DNA of 61,966 nt from CAWUIO01 sp963922455 (GTDB lineage Bacteria > Bacteroidota > Bacteroidia > Cytophagales > Microscillaceae), in assembly GCA_963922455.1 (NCBI GenBank), contig CAWUIO010000026.1, positions 1 through 61,966 of the forward strand, in the 5' to 3' direction. Positions 60,315 to 61,966 of this stretch are shown piece after piece (within the stretch, counting starts at the first letter, position 1; each line of letters begins with the position of its first letter). The notes under the pieces were generated by a model. It saw only the letters and a list, made by a program, of their open reading frames with translations. It ran no database searches and was not told where the DNA came from. The translations under genes were made by a program, and so were the position numbers.

Positions 60315-60944
60315 CTACTTCAAAACCCCGTCCCAATGGTAAAAGTCAAATATTTGCAAACGTCCGTCGGGGTGTTTACAACTGATGTGGCCATGCCCAT
60401 CTTCTAAAACCTGTAATTCATAAACCTTGTCTTCTTTGGGAAACGAAACTTGTTGTGGCTTACCGTAAGAACCGCTTATTTGCTTTAAGGGGATTTTCTT
60501 GTTCGGGTTCAGGCTGGTGAAATAACTAAAGGTGAGGTTATGGTTGACTTGAATGTATTCTATGAGGCCCGCTTTTTCAAAACCTTGACTCACATAGGTG
60601 CGCGGTATAGGTTTGAATAGTTGTTTACGCCCATCGGGGTGCTCGCAGTGTATTCCGGCTTGGCTGGCAAAAAACTCATAGGCCAAACGGCTATTGGGAA
60701 AATTAACCCGATGGTACATGCGCGTTGAGGAGTCCATGGCCTGAACTTCCATGCGGATTCGTTCGTGATTGGCGCTCGTCCAGTAATATATTTCTCCAAA
60801 GCCGTAATGCCCCAGGTATTCCGTCACTCCTTTCTCCTCAAAATCCCGGCTGCGGTAGGTGTTCATTTGAGCTTGGGTATCGTAAGGCCCCACCCAAAGC
60901 AATAGAATCACAAAGTGGGTCACTTGTTTCAAAAAATGGCTCAT
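60315..60944 (-). CDS. Secreted protein with two copies of a ~85-residue repeat
   Basis: A 209-residue protein with a signal peptide ending DTQA-Q. Two related halves are visible: FEEKGVTEYLGHYGFGEIYY with VNFPNSRLAYEFFASQ and CEHPDGRKQLF, and FEKAGLIEYIQVNHNLTFSY with VSFPKEDKVYELQV and CKHPDGRLQIF. Each half ends in C-(E/K)-HPDGR-x-Q-x-F. The Cys/His/Asp triplet might bind a ligand, which is speculation. No known domain is recognised. Confidence 0.72.
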   Translation of the reverse strand: MSHFLKQVTHFVILLLWVGPYDTQAQMNTYRSRDFEEKGVTEYLGHYGFGEIYYWTSANHERIRMEVQAMDSSTRMYHRVNFPNSRLAYEFFASQAGIHCEHPDGRKQLFKPIPRTYVSQGFEKAGLIEYIQVNHNLTFSYFTSLNPNKKIPLKQISGSYGKPQQVSFPKEDKVYELQVLEDGHGHISCKHPDGRLQIFDFYHWDGVLK

Positions 60945-61080
60945 AGCTTATTTCGGATTAGGCGAATTGGTTTACTGTCAAGACGGTAAATGGCCCCAAA
61001 AGTTAACCCGAAATACGGGTACTAAGGCCTAAAATTAGCCTTAGAACCTACGCCGTTACTATTTTTAAAAGGCTGTTTGT

Positions 61081-61602
61081 TTAAGTCAACCGCGCATCTA
61101 TTTGCTTACGGTGGTGCCCTAGATGATATATGGAAAACATCATAAACTCACGTATTGTCATATGGCCAATCAGGGGATGTGGGATGCAATAGGTATCTAA
61201 CTCTTCTTCGGTATAACTTTCCAAAGCTTGGGTGAGGGTATTCATGCTTTTGTTTAGCTTTTCTACCAATACGGGCACTTGCTCAAAAGGGACTGGGTCG
61301 GGACCAAAGGCTTTGGGCGCCTTGCCTCCCTTGGCAAGCTCGGCTTGGTAAATGCGTACAATGGTATCATAAGGGCGGGAGCCTTGATCGGTCTTGCCCA
61401 TACCAGCTTGAAAAAACTGTGCTTTATCTCGTAAAAGCTTCTCTAAGGGGCGTATACTCATATACATGTGGGAAAGGATCTGCCCGTTGCTCCATTTTTC
61501 GGGGAAAGCCATCAAGATCTGTTCTTCGTTCAAGCCCTGCATAAACTGAGTAAAATCGCTGTAATCGGTTTTGAGTTGAGCAGTTATGGTTTGAGTTTCC
61601 AT
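61081..61602 (-). CDS. DinB-like four-helix protein
   Basis: A 173-residue protein. The pattern WSNGQILSHMYMSIRPLEKL and HPLIGHMTIREFMMFSIYHL with GHHRKQI is that of the DinB/YfiT superfamily, with three His in metal-ligand positions (His about 46, 150 and 164). Such proteins often act as small-molecule thiol or metal-dependent transferases, or have no known activity. It is monocistronic. Confidence 0.85.
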   Translation of the reverse strand: METQTITAQLKTDYSDFTQFMQGLNEEQILMAFPEKWSNGQILSHMYMSIRPLEKLLRDKAQFFQAGMGKTDQGSRPYDTIVRIYQAELAKGGKAPKAFGPDPVPFEQVPVLVEKLNKSMNTLTQALESYTEEELDTYCIPHPLIGHMTIREFMMFSIYHLGHHRKQIDARLT

Positions 61603-61827
61603 AGGTGTTCAGTATGTTTTGATTTTAAAATAAGCACAAGCCTTGGTATGCCGTGCCCCTAGTTGGCAAACAAATTAAAAAAACTTTGTGGAGAATAGAT
61701 AGGGGGAAGGGAGAATAACAAAGTTTGGGTTAAGCTAAGCCACTCACCTAAATGCTTGGATAGTTCAGATGGCAGCCTAGCTTAACAAAGGGCCGTACAG
61801 TATTATATTTTTGCTCTCTTAAGGAAT

Positions 61828-61966
61828 GGCTGAGGGATAGAGCGGCATGTTTGAGCTCGCCGCTGGATGTGGGCTGGCCAGCGAGTAGCGAAAGCCCGAC
61901 CCCGGCGGCACCTCACTGCCATTAAGTTAAGGATCTCAGAATACAGGTTTCCTGTTTTTGGGTATC
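61828..61966 (+). repeat. Dispersed intergenic repeat, copy 18 (cut by window end)
   Basis: Forward copy beginning GGCTGAGGGATAGAGCGGC with first-hairpin subtype CTCGCCGCTGG...GCCAGCGAG and the left arm CCCCGGCGG; the right arm is outside the window. Confidence 0.88.

Noticed and set aside
1..61966. CRISPR array from the recurring repeats
   Set aside because: Copies are kilobases apart with no regular spacers and no cas genes.

Overview
The window comes from a member of the Bacteroidota, most likely from the Saprospiria/Cytophagia side rather than the Flavobacteriia. The grounds are TAnnTTTG-type -7 promoter elements, no strong Shine-Dalgarno signals, a C-terminal type IX secretion (T9SS) sorting domain, FtsX/MacB-like permeases of 800-880 residues, BlaI/M56-peptidase pairs, an effector-associated (EAD-like) domain and a CHASE2 protein. 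The genus cannot be fixed from the sequence.

Layout. 0-3.9 kb: hemF, a PAP2 phosphatase, and an ECF sigma factor / membrane regulator / Spy-like operon. 3.9-7.2 kb: a metallophosphoesterase lipoprotein, then an AT-rich island carrying an EAD-like / three-TM / STING protein with no visible cyclic-dinucleotide synthase. 7.2-12.4 kb: housekeeping (YigZ/IMPACT, tRNA-Gln, prs, rplY, pth, hisS). 12.6-16.7 kb: a paralogous family of secreted FecR-like proteins (two intact, one remnant) and a CHASE2-like membrane protein. 17-20.4 kb: two tandem UspA proteins, menA and a lipoprotein glutathione peroxidase. 20.6-31.7 kb: a VPS10/sortilin-like propeller, a BlaI-M56 pair, a Spy-like protein, a lipoprotein, an outer-membrane barrel, and a DJ-1/sulfatase operon. 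32-48.7 kb: TetR, AraC, PadR and AraC regulators, DUF885 and alpha/beta hydrolases, two large permeases, a small MITE, a second repeat family, and a Nudix/DUF4406 pair. 49-61.6 kb: a second VPS10-like protein, a T9SS-sorted SGNH hydrolase, a BlaI plus M56-ankyrin fusion, a protein with an internal duplication, and a DinB-like protein.

The strongest non-gene signal is a dispersed intergenic repeat of about 130 bp, with 18 copies in 62 kb in both orientations and none inside an intact gene. It has two hairpin modules. The arms of the 3' hairpin differ between copies but stay complementary (CCCGCGC/GCGCGGG, CCCCGGCG/CGCCGGGG, CCTCCCCC/GGGGGAGG, CCCCGCACC/GGTGCGGGG), so selection or copying preserves a fold rather than a sequence. 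Copies lie beside eroded genes and one forms an inverted pair next to the STING gene.

The most interesting protein systems are (1) the EAD-TM-STING protein, a likely cyclic-dinucleotide receptor of anti-phage type without an adjacent cyclase, and (2) a BlaI-repressor/M56-protease pair whose sensor is a roughly 600-residue ankyrin solenoid, preceded by two BlaI-type palindromes. All functions are inferred by reading motifs; no search was run.
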